A program made the translations under genes and the position numbers. DNA of 8,294 nt, taken from Desulfobacterales bacterium (GTDB lineage Bacteria; Desulfobacterota; Desulfobacteria; Desulfobacterales; Desulfobacteraceae). Positions 1-6,083 of the stretch are shown piece by piece. The notes below the pieces were generated by a model. The model saw nothing but the letters and a program-made list of their open reading frames with translations. It was not told where the DNA came from and did no database searches. The DNA lies in NCBI GenBank assembly GCA_022361535.1, contig JAKSAU010000788.1:1-8294 (forward strand). Direction: 5' to 3'. The first letter of the stretch is position 1, and each line of letters starts with the position of its first letter.

Positions 1-195
1 ATCTACGGCATCCGTGACTAAAAAAGCGAAAATCAAACCAATTTTTTAATTCTATCTAAATCGTCTACTTTCAGTATTTTTTCAAGGAATCAAAGACCCA
101 CACTATGTCCATGATTGGGCGCTTTTCACGAGGATCCCTGACCACCATACATGGTATGCCGACTGATTTTATTTTTAGTCCTAAAATCAAGAGCT

Positions 196-215
196 TTGGA
201 GATTATCTTTACTTT
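196..215 (+). repeat. Dispersed 20-base repeat, copy 1
   Basis: The sequence ttggagattatctttacttt occurs here and again, identical over 20 bases, at 833-852; an altered copy lies at 1413-1430. Weak similarity continues downstream (cctattgcaa here, cctaatggcaa at copy 2), and the bases before it (ctaaaatcaagagc) resemble those before copy 3 (ctaaaagtcaagaa). It sits about 40 bases beyond the 3' end of the minus-strand gene at 255-755. I see no open frame, tRNA or promoter I can defend in the rest of 1-254. Nature of the repeat unknown: an element end, a cassette boundary or a regulatory site are all possible. Confidence 0.7.
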
Positions 216-254
216 CAACCTATTGCAACCCACCATTGTCAAAGAGGCAAAAAT

Positions 255-755
255 CTAATTTATAATATCTCCACCGAGCATACTCTTTGCCCGTACGAAG
301 CCTTTTTTATTTTTCCAAGAATAACAAGCAAGCCAAAAAATGAAACATTTGCAAACTTTTGGTAGTTTTATTCTGAAATCCATACATAAGAAATCCTGCT
401 TTGGAAAATTCTTTATTGATCCTAAAATATTTCTCCCGTTATAGAGTTCAAAATGAAGCTGAGTTTTTTTTCTGAATAACTCCCCAGGTTTTAAAAGATA
501 CTTTTGGCCTTGATAGGATATCCAGTAGTCATAAGCTGGCTTCACTGGTTTTTCAGCATACAAATCATATCCATCTTTAAGAGGACAGAAAAATATGCCC
601 TCCCAATTTTTTTCTCTTTTAAAGAGATACTCCGCACTGTTTAAATAAAGTATAGCTTCCGTTTTTAAACGAGACATTTTCAGTTTTCCAAAATACACAT
701 CATTTTCATAAAAAATGTATTCTGCACGAAGAATGTCTATATCAATTTTAATCAT
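255..755 (-). CDS. Hypothetical protein, tubby/LURP-one-like fold suspected
   Basis: A 166-residue protein of unknown function. The layout resembles small bacterial proteins related to the tubby C-terminal/LURP-one fold: short beta-strand-like blocks, a central 'AEKP' turn (67-70), a strand pair 'YQGQKYLLKP' (81-90), 'GRNILGSI' (107-114), and a hydrophobic tail 'FIFWLACYSW' (138-147) followed by lysines. In such proteins the tail usually reads as a membrane-associated helix ending in W and basic residues. There is no signal peptide and no catalytic motif I can name. The ATG at 755 is the only methionine start before an upstream in-frame stop, but no good ribosome binding site precedes it; Met27 is an alternative. 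The gene is AT-rich and stands alone on its strand between two copies of the 20-base repeat, which may point to acquisition as a unit. The family assignment is from memory of sequence character, not a search. Confidence 0.6.
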   Translation of the reverse strand: MIKIDIDILRAEYIFYENDVYFGKLKMSRLKTEAILYLNSAEYLFKREKNWEGIFFCPLKDGYDLYAEKPVKPAYDYWISYQGQKYLLKPGELFRKKTQLHFELYNGRNILGSIKNFPKQDFLCMDFRIKLPKVCKCFIFWLACYSWKNKKGFVRAKSMLGGDIIN

Positions 756-832
756 ATCCGATATTTGAAGCCTGTCAGCGAAATAGCCTGATTCTAACTA
801 ATTAAAAAAGATTTATCTGATTATAAACATAA

Positions 833-852
833 TTGGAGATTATCTTTACTTT
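833..852 (+). repeat. Dispersed 20-base repeat, copy 2
   Basis: Identical over 20 bases to 196-215. It lies in the 261-base gap (756-1016) between the two small AT-rich genes. The same gap also holds a 12-bp palindrome TTTTTCGAAAAA at 872-883 and two direct copies of ctttcact at 941-948 and 951-958, one helical turn apart, upstream of the membrane-protein gene. No gene is visible in the gap. Confidence 0.7.
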
Positions 853-1016
853 TGGCCTAATGGCAAGATCCTTTTTCGAAAAATCCAGATAATAATGTAT
901 ATTCTTTCCTTTTTGGAAATCCATGGTTCTGCATTAGCATCTTTCACTTGCTTTCACTGATAGAGCCTGTTTAAATTTCAAAACAAAATCATTACCAGTC
1001 TATAAGGAAATTATAT

Positions 1017-1352
1017 ATGACGGATGAAAACAAGGAACAATTTGATATTGGTCTATCACTGAAAATCTTCTTTATTCTTGAATTTTGTTCACTGATTATT
1101 TGGATTGTCCCTGCTGCTCTTTCAGCAATGGCTTTCGATACTGGAAGATTTCATCCGGTTCATATTGTTGTTATCCTCTTCCTAACATATCCATTATGGA
1201 TAATTATATGTATGTTCGTTGCCTTCTATTTAAAAAAACAAGGAAAATATGCAAAAGCCCTTTGGGCGGCCTGTTTACCACCAATCATATCAATATCGCC
1301 AATGTTCATTGGCTGGTTCATCAGTGTAGTATTAGTCGCTTTCCAAAAGTGA
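1017..1352 (+). CDS. Small three-helix membrane protein, function unknown
   Basis: A 111-residue integral membrane protein that I cannot assign to a named family. Three hydrophobic segments are visible at about residues 14-38, 48-72 and 84-109. The loop between the second and third is basic (KKQGKYAK, 73-80), which by the positive-inside rule places it, and so the C-terminal end of helix 2, in the cytoplasm. The N-terminus is short and acidic (MTDENKEQ). The ATG is supported by an AAGGA at 1004-1008, eight bases upstream. A weak promoter-like pair (TTGCTT at 948-953, TTAAAT at 971-976, spacing 17) precedes it, but the -35 match is poor. It is a single gene with no operon partner, flanked by repeat copies 2 and 3. 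No clear terminator follows on the plus strand. It is probably real because of the ribosome binding site and the coherent helix pattern. Confidence 0.65.
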   Translation: MTDENKEQFDIGLSLKIFFILEFCSLIIWIVPAALSAMAFDTGRFHPVHIVVILFLTYPLWIIICMFVAFYLKKQGKYAKALWAACLPPIISISPMFIGWFISVVLVAFQK

Positions 1353-1412
1353 TTACACGAATCTTTGATAGTCGGCAAAAAGGATTTTGAAAGCGGCTAA
1401 AAGTCAAGAATA

Positions 1413-1430
1413 TTGGAGATTAATCTTACT
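1413..1430 (+). repeat. Dispersed repeat, copy 3 (altered)
   Basis: The sequence ttggagattaatcttact matches copies 1 and 2 with an inserted A after ttggagatta and one T fewer afterwards. The change makes AGATTAATCT a perfect 10-bp palindrome (copies 1 and 2 have AGATtATCT, with an odd central base). The upstream flank ctaaaagtcaagaa resembles the flank of copy 1. Copies are 637 and 580 bases apart, each interval holding one small gene. Confidence 0.55.
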
Positions 1431-1468
1431 CAGGTCTAAAAAACAATAGGAAAGAGGAATTTTCATTG

Positions 1469-1497
1469 AAAAAAATGTGGTCACATGTGACCACATT
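1469..1497 (-). terminator. Probable intrinsic terminator (24-bp palindrome plus T-run)
   Basis: Positions 1474-1497 form a perfect 24-bp palindrome with half-site AATGTGGTCACA. Read on the minus strand it gives a stem of about 10 bp closing a CATG loop, whose 3' arm ends in TT and runs straight into five more T residues (A-run at 1469-1473 on the plus strand). That is the layout of a Rho-independent terminator, and the minus-strand kinase gene ends 219 bases before it. On the plus strand no T-run follows, so it would not work for the membrane gene. The distance is long for a terminator, and the perfect symmetry would equally suit a dimeric protein-binding site. Confidence 0.55.
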
Positions 1498-1715
1498 GAA
1501 GCGAATTAAGGTAACATTAGGTAAATTTGAGAGAAAAACACGGGGCTTAGAACCGTCTACAAATAAAGGTCCATAGAATACAAAATCAAGGCTTTGAATG
1601 TTTTTATCAAGCGGATATAGGCGTTAAAATTCTATTGTTTAGAATATTTCGAGGATTCAATTTTTCTTGTAACCAAAATATCGATCCAAGAGACAATTTT
1701 AGAGGTGGCTTTTAA

Positions 1716-3320
1716 TCATTGTTGATTCAATGAATGAAACAGCTTTTTATTCCGATCGTATAATTTTTTGAATACCTTAAACATCCGGTCATAAACTTGT
1801 CTGTTTTTTTTCTCGGGCTGATAGACTGATTTCACTTCAATCAAAGATTTAGCGTCTTGAGCCGATTCGATGATACCCAATCCCATGCCGCAGACAATCG
1901 CCGCGCCTGTTGCACCCACATTCTGGGGGGATACCGGGACCTGGATCTCTTTGTTCAATACATCAGCAAGGATCTGGCATAATACCTCAGATCTTGCGCC
2001 ACCGCCCGCAAATCGCAAGACAGGCACCGACCCAACCTTTTTCTCCACAGCCTCCAGCATCCAGCGTTTGTGAAACGCCATACCTTCGAGAACCGACCGG
2101 ATCATGGCCCGCTTACCCGTATGAAGCCCGATATTGAAAAACATCCCGCGGACCAGTGCATCTTCCCTGGGTGCACGATTTCCATGGAGCCAAGGAGTAA
2201 AAATCAGCCCTCCTGATCCAGGCTCTATCTCAAGAACCTTTTGGTTCATCAAACCATACAAGGCATCGTCATCCATTTTAGGCATTTGACTATTGTTCCA
2301 ATATACCCCTATTGCGTCCAAAGCCAGATGGTCCTTTACCCATTGAAGACAAAGGCCGGAAGTCTCCTGTTCAGCAATATAGTTGTATTGTCCGGGAAGT
2401 GCTCCGGCAATCGCTGCAATAAAATGCCGGACATCGACCATACGCCGGTCCACATTAGCAATCACCCACCCGGACGTTCCTGTGTAAATATGCGTATCGT
2501 TTAAATCCAGGCAACCGCTCCCCATGCTGATCATACTGGTGTCGCCGCCACCGTTAAATACCGGAATTTCCGGCTCAAGTCCCAGGTCTGATGCAGCTGA
2601 AGTACAAAGGGTACCTGCCTTGTCCAGAGCATTTTCCACGGGCGGTAAAAGTGAGGCATCCACATTAAAAATGCGGCAAAGTGCAGATGACCACTTTTCT
2701 TTGCCCTTTCGTGTGTCATAAAGAAAGGTTAAATGGGCTGAATCACGGGTCATACAGGCTCGACCTGTACACTTGAATGCCAAATAATCTCTGACATCCA
2801 GCCAATGTACGGCCCGATCAAAACATGAGGGCTCATTTTGACGAACCCAATGGTATTTCCAAAGCGGATCTTTTGCAGTGGCGGCAGCGCCTCCGGTCAC
2901 TATAAGTGAAGGCAACAACTTAAATGCATTGAGTCCTTCAATCTTTGGCCACCCAATAGTAAAACCGGTTTTAAACTCTTGTATTGCCCTGCCGTCCATG
3001 TAACCCATGGGATTGCGAACCGGTACGCCGTCTTTATCTGCAAGGATGAGGGCCTGCATCTGGCAGCAAAATGATATGGCACTGATATCCTTCCCTTGGC
3101 ACCCGGTCTGTTCAAGCACAGTCTTTGTCCCCTGGCACAAGGCATTCCACCAATCATCAGCCCGTTGCTCTGCGCCGCCGTCAGGCGTGGTGATCAACTC
3201 ATACCCCACAGCCTCTGCTGCCACCAGAACCAGTTTTTCTCCCAAAGTAAAAAGACAGGTTTTTGCACTGGTTGTGCCGATATCATAGGTTAAAATATAA
3301 GTTGAGGATTGATTAGACAT
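1716..3320 (-). CDS. FGGY-family carbohydrate kinase (xylulokinase-like)
   Basis: A cytoplasmic ATP-dependent sugar or polyol kinase of the actin/hexokinase-fold FGGY family, 534 residues, close to the usual 480-550. The N-terminal phosphate loop 'YDIGTTSAK' is at 12-20. 'YMDGRA' at 107-112 occupies the place where xylulokinases carry a substrate-binding D-x-R. 'NGGGDTSM' at 256-263 holds the expected catalytic base Asp260. The C-terminal ATP-binding signature 'AGGGARSE' is at 438-445, followed by 'NVGATGAA' at 467-474. The family phosphorylates xylulose, ribulose, glycerol, fuculose, erythritol and others, and the substrate here cannot be fixed by eye. The ATG at 3320 is forced, because the next ATG upstream hits a stop and the phosphate loop starts 11 residues in; its ribosome binding site is weak (tgtgg). 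The gene is divergent from the aminotransferase-aldolase pair and shares its operator sequence, implying co-regulation and a joint pathway. Confidence 0.92.
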   Translation of the reverse strand: MSNQSSTYILTYDIGTTSAKTCLFTLGEKLVLVAAEAVGYELITTPDGGAEQRADDWWNALCQGTKTVLEQTGCQGKDISAISFCCQMQALILADKDGVPVRNPMGYMDGRAIQEFKTGFTIGWPKIEGLNAFKLLPSLIVTGGAAATAKDPLWKYHWVRQNEPSCFDRAVHWLDVRDYLAFKCTGRACMTRDSAHLTFLYDTRKGKEKWSSALCRIFNVDASLLPPVENALDKAGTLCTSAASDLGLEPEIPVFNGGGDTSMISMGSGCLDLNDTHIYTGTSGWVIANVDRRMVDVRHFIAAIAGALPGQYNYIAEQETSGLCLQWVKDHLALDAIGVYWNNSQMPKMDDDALYGLMNQKVLEIEPGSGGLIFTPWLHGNRAPREDALVRGMFFNIGLHTGKRAMIRSVLEGMAFHKRWMLEAVEKKVGSVPVLRFAGGGARSEVLCQILADVLNKEIQVPVSPQNVGATGAAIVCGMGLGIIESAQDAKSLIEVKSVYQPEKKNRQVYDRMFKVFKKLYDRNKKLFHSLNQQ

Positions 3321-3325
3321 GCCAC

Positions 3326-3365
3326 AACATAAACTGACCGGTCAGTACAAGTCAAGGTGATTTTA
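3326..3365 (-). promoter_or_regulatory. Candidate promoter elements for the kinase gene
   Basis: Two readings are possible on the minus strand. TTGACT (3355-3350) and TATGTT (3331-3326) are 18 apart and bracket the operator, but would start transcription at about the ATG itself, giving almost no leader. Alternatively TAAAAT (3365-3360) as a -10 would give a leader of about 30 bases with the operator just past the start point, mirroring the plus-strand arrangement, but no good -35 precedes it. Neither is strong. Confidence 0.3.
3330..3349 (-). promoter_or_regulatory. TetR-type operator upstream of the kinase gene
   Basis: On the minus strand this reads tgtactgaccggtcagttta. Its core ACTGACCGGTCAGT (3333-3346) is a perfect 14-bp palindrome of the kind bound by dimeric TetR/AcrR-family repressors. 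Nineteen of 20 bases match the site at 3471-3490 when both are read towards their own genes. It lies 10 bases before the kinase ATG. Confidence 0.8.
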
Positions 3366-3443
3366 TCCCCATTTATTAAAACCATTAGAAGCTGATTATA
3401 ACACTTAGAACCGAGTAGATTTAATAACGTCTTAAAATTGAGG

Positions 3444-3471
3444 TTGACAATTCATGTTTTTTTGCTATTTT
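3444..3471 (+). promoter_or_regulatory. Sigma-70-like promoter of the aminotransferase-aldolase operon
   Basis: A perfect -35 TTGACA (3444-3449) is followed after 16 bases by TATTTT (3466-3471), which is preceded by TG one base earlier (3463-3464) as an extended -10. The expected start point, near 3478, falls inside the operator that begins at 3471, so a bound repressor would block initiation. Confidence 0.65.
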
Positions 3472-3490
3472 GTACTGACCAGTCAGTTTA
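3471..3490 (+). promoter_or_regulatory. TetR-type operator upstream of the aminotransferase gene
   Basis: Reads tgtactgaccagtcagttta. The inverted arms ACTGAC (3474-3479) and GTCAGT (3482-3487) are separated by CA, where the kinase-side copy has the symmetric CG. It begins at the last base of the -10 and covers the likely transcription start, consistent with simple repression. No TetR gene lies in the window. Confidence 0.8.
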
Positions 3491-3510
3491 TAAATTTAGG
3501 AGGAATCAAA

Positions 3511-4983
3511 ATGACAGTTGATAGTCTGGGATATGCCATTTCGACCTACCACGACACACAACAGGTCATGGAAAAGCTGAACAAATTGATCTCATCCCCC
3601 ATCCGCAGACTTAAAAAAGATGCCTTGGACACATATTTGTCATATTTTGATACCCGGTGTGCTCTGTCCAAAACAAAGATTCAAGAGGCCAAAACCTTTA
3701 TCCCTGGCGGTGTACAGCACAATCTTGCATTCAACTATCCGTTCCCCTTAGTCTTTACGAAGGCAAAAGGGGCTTTTTTAAACGATTTGGATGGAAACCA
3801 GTATATTGATTTCCTGCAAGCCGGAGGGCCGACGCTTTTAGGAAGCAATCCTGATGTCATAAGAGAACAGGTTGTGGAGTTGCTCAACACCTGTGGACCG
3901 GTAACTGGTCTCTTTCATGAATATGAGCTCAAACTTGCCCAAAAAGTGGCACAGCACATGAAAGGGGTTGATTTGCTCAGAATGCTGGGGTCAGGAACCG
4001 AAGCAGATATGGCAGCAATCCGTATTGCCCGTCTGGCTACAAAAAAGAAGTATATTTTAAAAATGGGCGGTGCCTACCATGGGTGGAGTGACCAGCTGGC
4101 TTATGGTATCCGCCTTCCCGGCATCAAGCATATGGAAGCCCACGGGGTGCCCAAGAACTGCTTTAAATATACCCAGGAATTTTTCCCCAATGACATCAAA
4201 GACCTTGAAAGAAAACTGTGGCGAAATAAATTCCGTGGCGGAACAGCAGCTGTTCTCATGGAACCCATTGGGCCTGAAAGCGGTACCAGACCCTTAGACA
4301 AGGACTTTAACCGTCAAGTCAGGGAACTGTGCGACCAATATGGTGCCCTTCTTATTTTTGACGAGGTGGTAACGGCCTTTAGGATGGGTATGGGTGGTGC
4401 ACAGGGGTATTTTGATGTGGTGCCTGATTTAACGGTTTTCGGCAAAATTATCGCCGGCGGATATCCTTCTGCAGGGGGGCTTGGCGGTAAAGAGGAATAT
4501 ATGAAATTTTTAGCCGCTGGTATAGAAAGCGGGAGCAAAAAAGCACTGGTCGGCGGTACAATGGCTGCCAATCCACTGTCTGCGGCCGCAGGATATTTCA
4601 CCTTGTGCGAACTTGAAAAAACAAATGCGCCTATCATTGCCGGGCGTGCAGGAGACAGACTGACTAAGGGACTGGAGAAGCTGATAAAAAAATACAATTT
4701 ACCGTTTGTGGCCTTTAACCAAGGGTCTGTCTGCCATCTTGAAACTGTCGGCACCATGCTTTTTCACATCCCCTGGAACCGGCCCTGGAAAATCCCCGGC
4801 GTGATTAAACAGATCCATGCAAGAAAAGAGGTTATGGAAGAGATGGGAGCAGCATATATGGCCGAAGGTATTGTTACTCTTGCTGGGTCACGACTTTACA
4901 CATCTGCCGCGGATACGGATGATATTATCGATGATGCTTTGGTCAGGTTCGAACGGGTATTTAAAAATATTGAGGGGGTATAA
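3511..4983 (+). CDS. Class III PLP-dependent aminotransferase (GSA aminomutase-like)
   Basis: A 490-residue cytoplasmic fold-type I PLP enzyme closest in character to glutamate-1-semialdehyde 2,1-aminomutase and its relatives. The cofactor phosphate loop 'GSGTEA' is at 160-165, 'YHGW' at 189-192, the PLP-binding aspartate is in 'FDEV' (283-286, Asp284), and the Schiff-base lysine is Lys312 in 'FGKIIAGGYP'. The substrate-side loop reads 'GGTMAANPL' (348-356). Usual members have about 430 residues; the excess is mainly an N-terminal extension of about 60 residues before 'FIPGGVQH'. True haem-pathway GSA aminomutase is unlikely, since the gene is coupled to an aldolase and a sugar kinase; an amino-sugar, amino-polyol or other amino-ketone substrate is inferred. 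I chose the ATG at 3511 because AGGAGG (3498-3503) precedes it and the frame upstream runs through the promoter and operator. Its stop overlaps the aldolase start by one base. Confidence 0.9.
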   Translation: MTVDSLGYAISTYHDTQQVMEKLNKLISSPIRRLKKDALDTYLSYFDTRCALSKTKIQEAKTFIPGGVQHNLAFNYPFPLVFTKAKGAFLNDLDGNQYIDFLQAGGPTLLGSNPDVIREQVVELLNTCGPVTGLFHEYELKLAQKVAQHMKGVDLLRMLGSGTEADMAAIRIARLATKKKYILKMGGAYHGWSDQLAYGIRLPGIKHMEAHGVPKNCFKYTQEFFPNDIKDLERKLWRNKFRGGTAAVLMEPIGPESGTRPLDKDFNRQVRELCDQYGALLIFDEVVTAFRMGMGGAQGYFDVVPDLTVFGKIIAGGYPSAGGLGGKEEYMKFLAAGIESGSKKALVGGTMAANPLSAAAGYFTLCELEKTNAPIIAGRAGDRLTKGLEKLIKKYNLPFVAFNQGSVCHLETVGTMLFHIPWNRPWKIPGVIKQIHARKEVMEEMGAAYMAEGIVTLAGSRLYTSAADTDDIIDDALVRFERVFKNIEGV

Positions 4984-5654
4984 TGGAACACCTTTATCAA
5001 AAGCAAAAAGAAATTGTCTGCCAGGGGGGCCAAACACTTCTTAAGCGGGGACTTGTTGAAGGGACCTGGGGAAACTGCAGTTTAAAGATAAATGAGCATC
5101 TCATGGCCATTACTCCCAGCGGAAGGCGGTACGAAGATATGACACCCTCTGATATTGTCATAATGGATTACCACAGTCTTGAGGTTAAAGGAGACAATAA
5201 ACCATCCTCTGAAAAAAAGCTGCATGCCCGCATTTACCAGACACGAAAAGGGGTCAATGCAGTTATCCACACCCATCAACCCCACGCCTCAACTGTAGCT
5301 GCGGCCAGACGCGACCTGCCGCCAATCCTTGATGATCAGGCGCAAATCCTGGGCCCAAACGTTAAATGTGCCGACTATGCCTTGCCCAATACAAAAAAAA
5401 TCGTAAATACAACCGTCAAAGCACTTAAGGGACGATATGCAGCCCTTATGGCCAACCATGGGGCAATCACTTTGGGAAGAAACATGGAAGAAGCCATTAC
5501 AGCAGCTTTGGTTCTGGAAAAAGCCTGCAAGGCATTTATTGAAGCAGAATTTATCGGGGGCGCCAAACCCATCAACCCAATAGAAGCCTGGATGATGCAC
5601 AAAGTTTACCTCTTTTTGTACTCACGGAAAAAAGAAAAAAATAAACCAACATAA
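4983..5654 (+). CDS. Class II aldolase/adducin family protein (fuculose-phosphate aldolase-like)
   Basis: A 223-residue cytoplasmic metal-dependent aldolase or epimerase of the FucA/AraD superfamily, of typical length. The phosphate-binding segment 'GTWGNCS' is at 27-33 and 'TPSG' at 44-47. 'PSSE' at 74-77 supplies the expected catalytic glutamate Glu77. The zinc ligands are His96 and His98 ('HTHQPH') and His159 ('ANHGA'). The family cleaves sugar 1-phosphates such as fuculose-1-phosphate to dihydroxyacetone phosphate and an aldehyde, or epimerises ribulose-5-phosphate; retention of the whole active site argues for an enzyme and not an adducin-like binding domain. The start overlaps the aminotransferase stop (TAATG) and follows a GAGGGGG ribosome binding site at 4972-4978, indicating translational coupling. 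The C-terminus is short and basic (RKKEKNK). The product of the FGGY kinase is a natural candidate substrate, by inference. Confidence 0.9.
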   Translation: MEHLYQKQKEIVCQGGQTLLKRGLVEGTWGNCSLKINEHLMAITPSGRRYEDMTPSDIVIMDYHSLEVKGDNKPSSEKKLHARIYQTRKGVNAVIHTHQPHASTVAAARRDLPPILDDQAQILGPNVKCADYALPNTKKIVNTTVKALKGRYAALMANHGAITLGRNMEEAITAALVLEKACKAFIEAEFIGGAKPINPIEAWMMHKVYLFLYSRKKEKNKPT

Positions 5655-5655
5655 C

Positions 5656-5675
5656 TGTATCAAGAAACTGATACA
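5656..5675. repeat. Inverted repeat just after the aldolase stop
   Basis: Arms tgtatca and tgataca (7 bp, perfect) enclose a six-base loop, beginning one base after the aldolase stop codon. No T-run follows, so it is at best an RNA-stabilising 3' hairpin or a weak terminator. Confidence 0.45.
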
Positions 5676-5761
5676 CCCTTGTTTCAAAACACCCTGCGAT
5701 ACACACCGGCACAACAGTTCCTGATCTGCCGCCAATATTTTAGTATTCCCCTTTAAATGGG

Positions 5762-5838
5762 CCTTGAAAACCCCTTTGGAATTCGGTATGCTTGCCCTGA
5801 TTTCAAGGTATCTATAACGTTCATACTCATTCGAGTAT
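5762..5838. promoter_or_regulatory. Inverted repeats in the leader before the small regulator
   Basis: Two symmetric elements lie in the 258-base gap before the winged-helix gene. Arms ccttgaaa (5762-5769) and tttcaagg (5801-5808) pair perfectly across 31 bases. ATACTC (5823-5828) and GAGTAT (5833-5838) are separated by attc, giving a 16-bp operator-like dyad. TATAAA (5836-5841) overlaps the dyad and could be a -10, but no convincing -35 stands at the right distance. No FNR-type TTGATnnnnATCAA site was seen. Confidence 0.35.
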
Positions 5839-5912
5839 AAAGATGGCACACTAATTGCTGATTCCATTTAAGACATTTAACCCAAATACTTATTTTTTTT
5901 AAGGAGTAGAAA

Positions 5913-6083
5913 ATGGAAAAAGACGTGCTCAAAGCAATGAAAGACGCAGGAAAACCGGTCCGCCCGGGAGAAATCGCAAAAACGCTTGACGTTGAAAGTA
6001 AAGAGGTATCCAAAGCCATCAAAAGCCTGAAAGAAAAAGGCGAGGTTATTTCCCCCAAACGCTGTTATTACTCACTTCCCTAA
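5913..6083 (+). CDS. Small winged helix-turn-helix DNA-binding protein
   Basis: A 56-residue protein that consists of a single minimal winged-helix domain. Helix 1 spans about residues 2-12 and helix 2 about 19-25 (GEIAKTL). The recognition helix is about 28-42 (ESKEVSKAIKSLKEK) and a short wing follows (EVISPKRCYYSL). The pattern resembles MarR- or GntR-like DNA-binding cores with no effector domain. The protein is basic overall (13 Lys/Arg against 9 Asp/Glu) and has one cysteine (Cys51) in the wing. The ATG follows a good AAGGAGT at 5901-5907. It lies 70 bases before cydA on the same strand, so it probably regulates or is co-transcribed with the oxidase genes. It could bind the ATACTC-GAGTAT dyad upstream as an autoregulator; that is inference. 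Without another domain it would need to dimerise, sense redox through Cys51, or act with a partner. Confidence 0.75.
   Translation: MEKDVLKAMKDAGKPVRPGEIAKTLDVESKEVSKAIKSLKEKGEVISPKRCYYSLP

Larger units (their letters stand above)
1353..1715. other. 363-base intergenic region without a gene
   Basis: This AT-rich gap lies between the plus-strand membrane gene and the 3' end of the minus-strand kinase gene, so it is convergent. It contains repeat copy 3 (1413-1430), the 24-bp palindrome with adjoining A-run (1469-1497), a possible degenerate fragment of the repeat flank (aaaatcaaggctttg, near 1582-1596, compare aaaatcaagagctttg at 183-198), and a small inverted repeat attcta/tagaat near 1629-1645. 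No open reading frame with a believable start and no RNA gene was seen. Confidence 0.6.

Noticed and set aside
105..365. Plus-strand 86-codon frame across the first repeat copy
   Set aside because: It runs over the 3' end of the more convincing minus-strand gene, has no ribosome binding site, and its product has no recognisable pattern. The shared peptide GDYLYF arises from the DNA repeat itself.
196..1430. Integron attC sites
   Set aside because: I looked for the paired core sites (RYYYAAC and GTTRRRY) around each repeat copy and did not find them, and there is no integrase gene in the window.
3454..3510. Upstream ATG extending the aminotransferase by 19 residues
   Set aside because: These codons cover the -10 box, the operator and the ribosome binding site, and the encoded residues are unrelated to the family. 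The ATG at 3511 has AGGAGG at proper spacing.
4314..4757. 147-codon minus-strand frame inside the aminotransferase gene
   Set aside because: It is a shadow of a clear catalytic gene, with a proline- and serine-rich product and no supporting signals.
5656..5675. Rho-independent terminator after the aldolase
   Set aside because: The hairpin is real in sequence, but it is AT-rich and no T-run follows on either strand, so I list it only as an inverted repeat.
5753..6058. Minus-strand frame antisense to the small winged-helix gene
   Set aside because: Its serine- and phenylalanine-rich product is typical of the complement of a lysine- and glutamate-rich gene, and it lacks a ribosome binding site.
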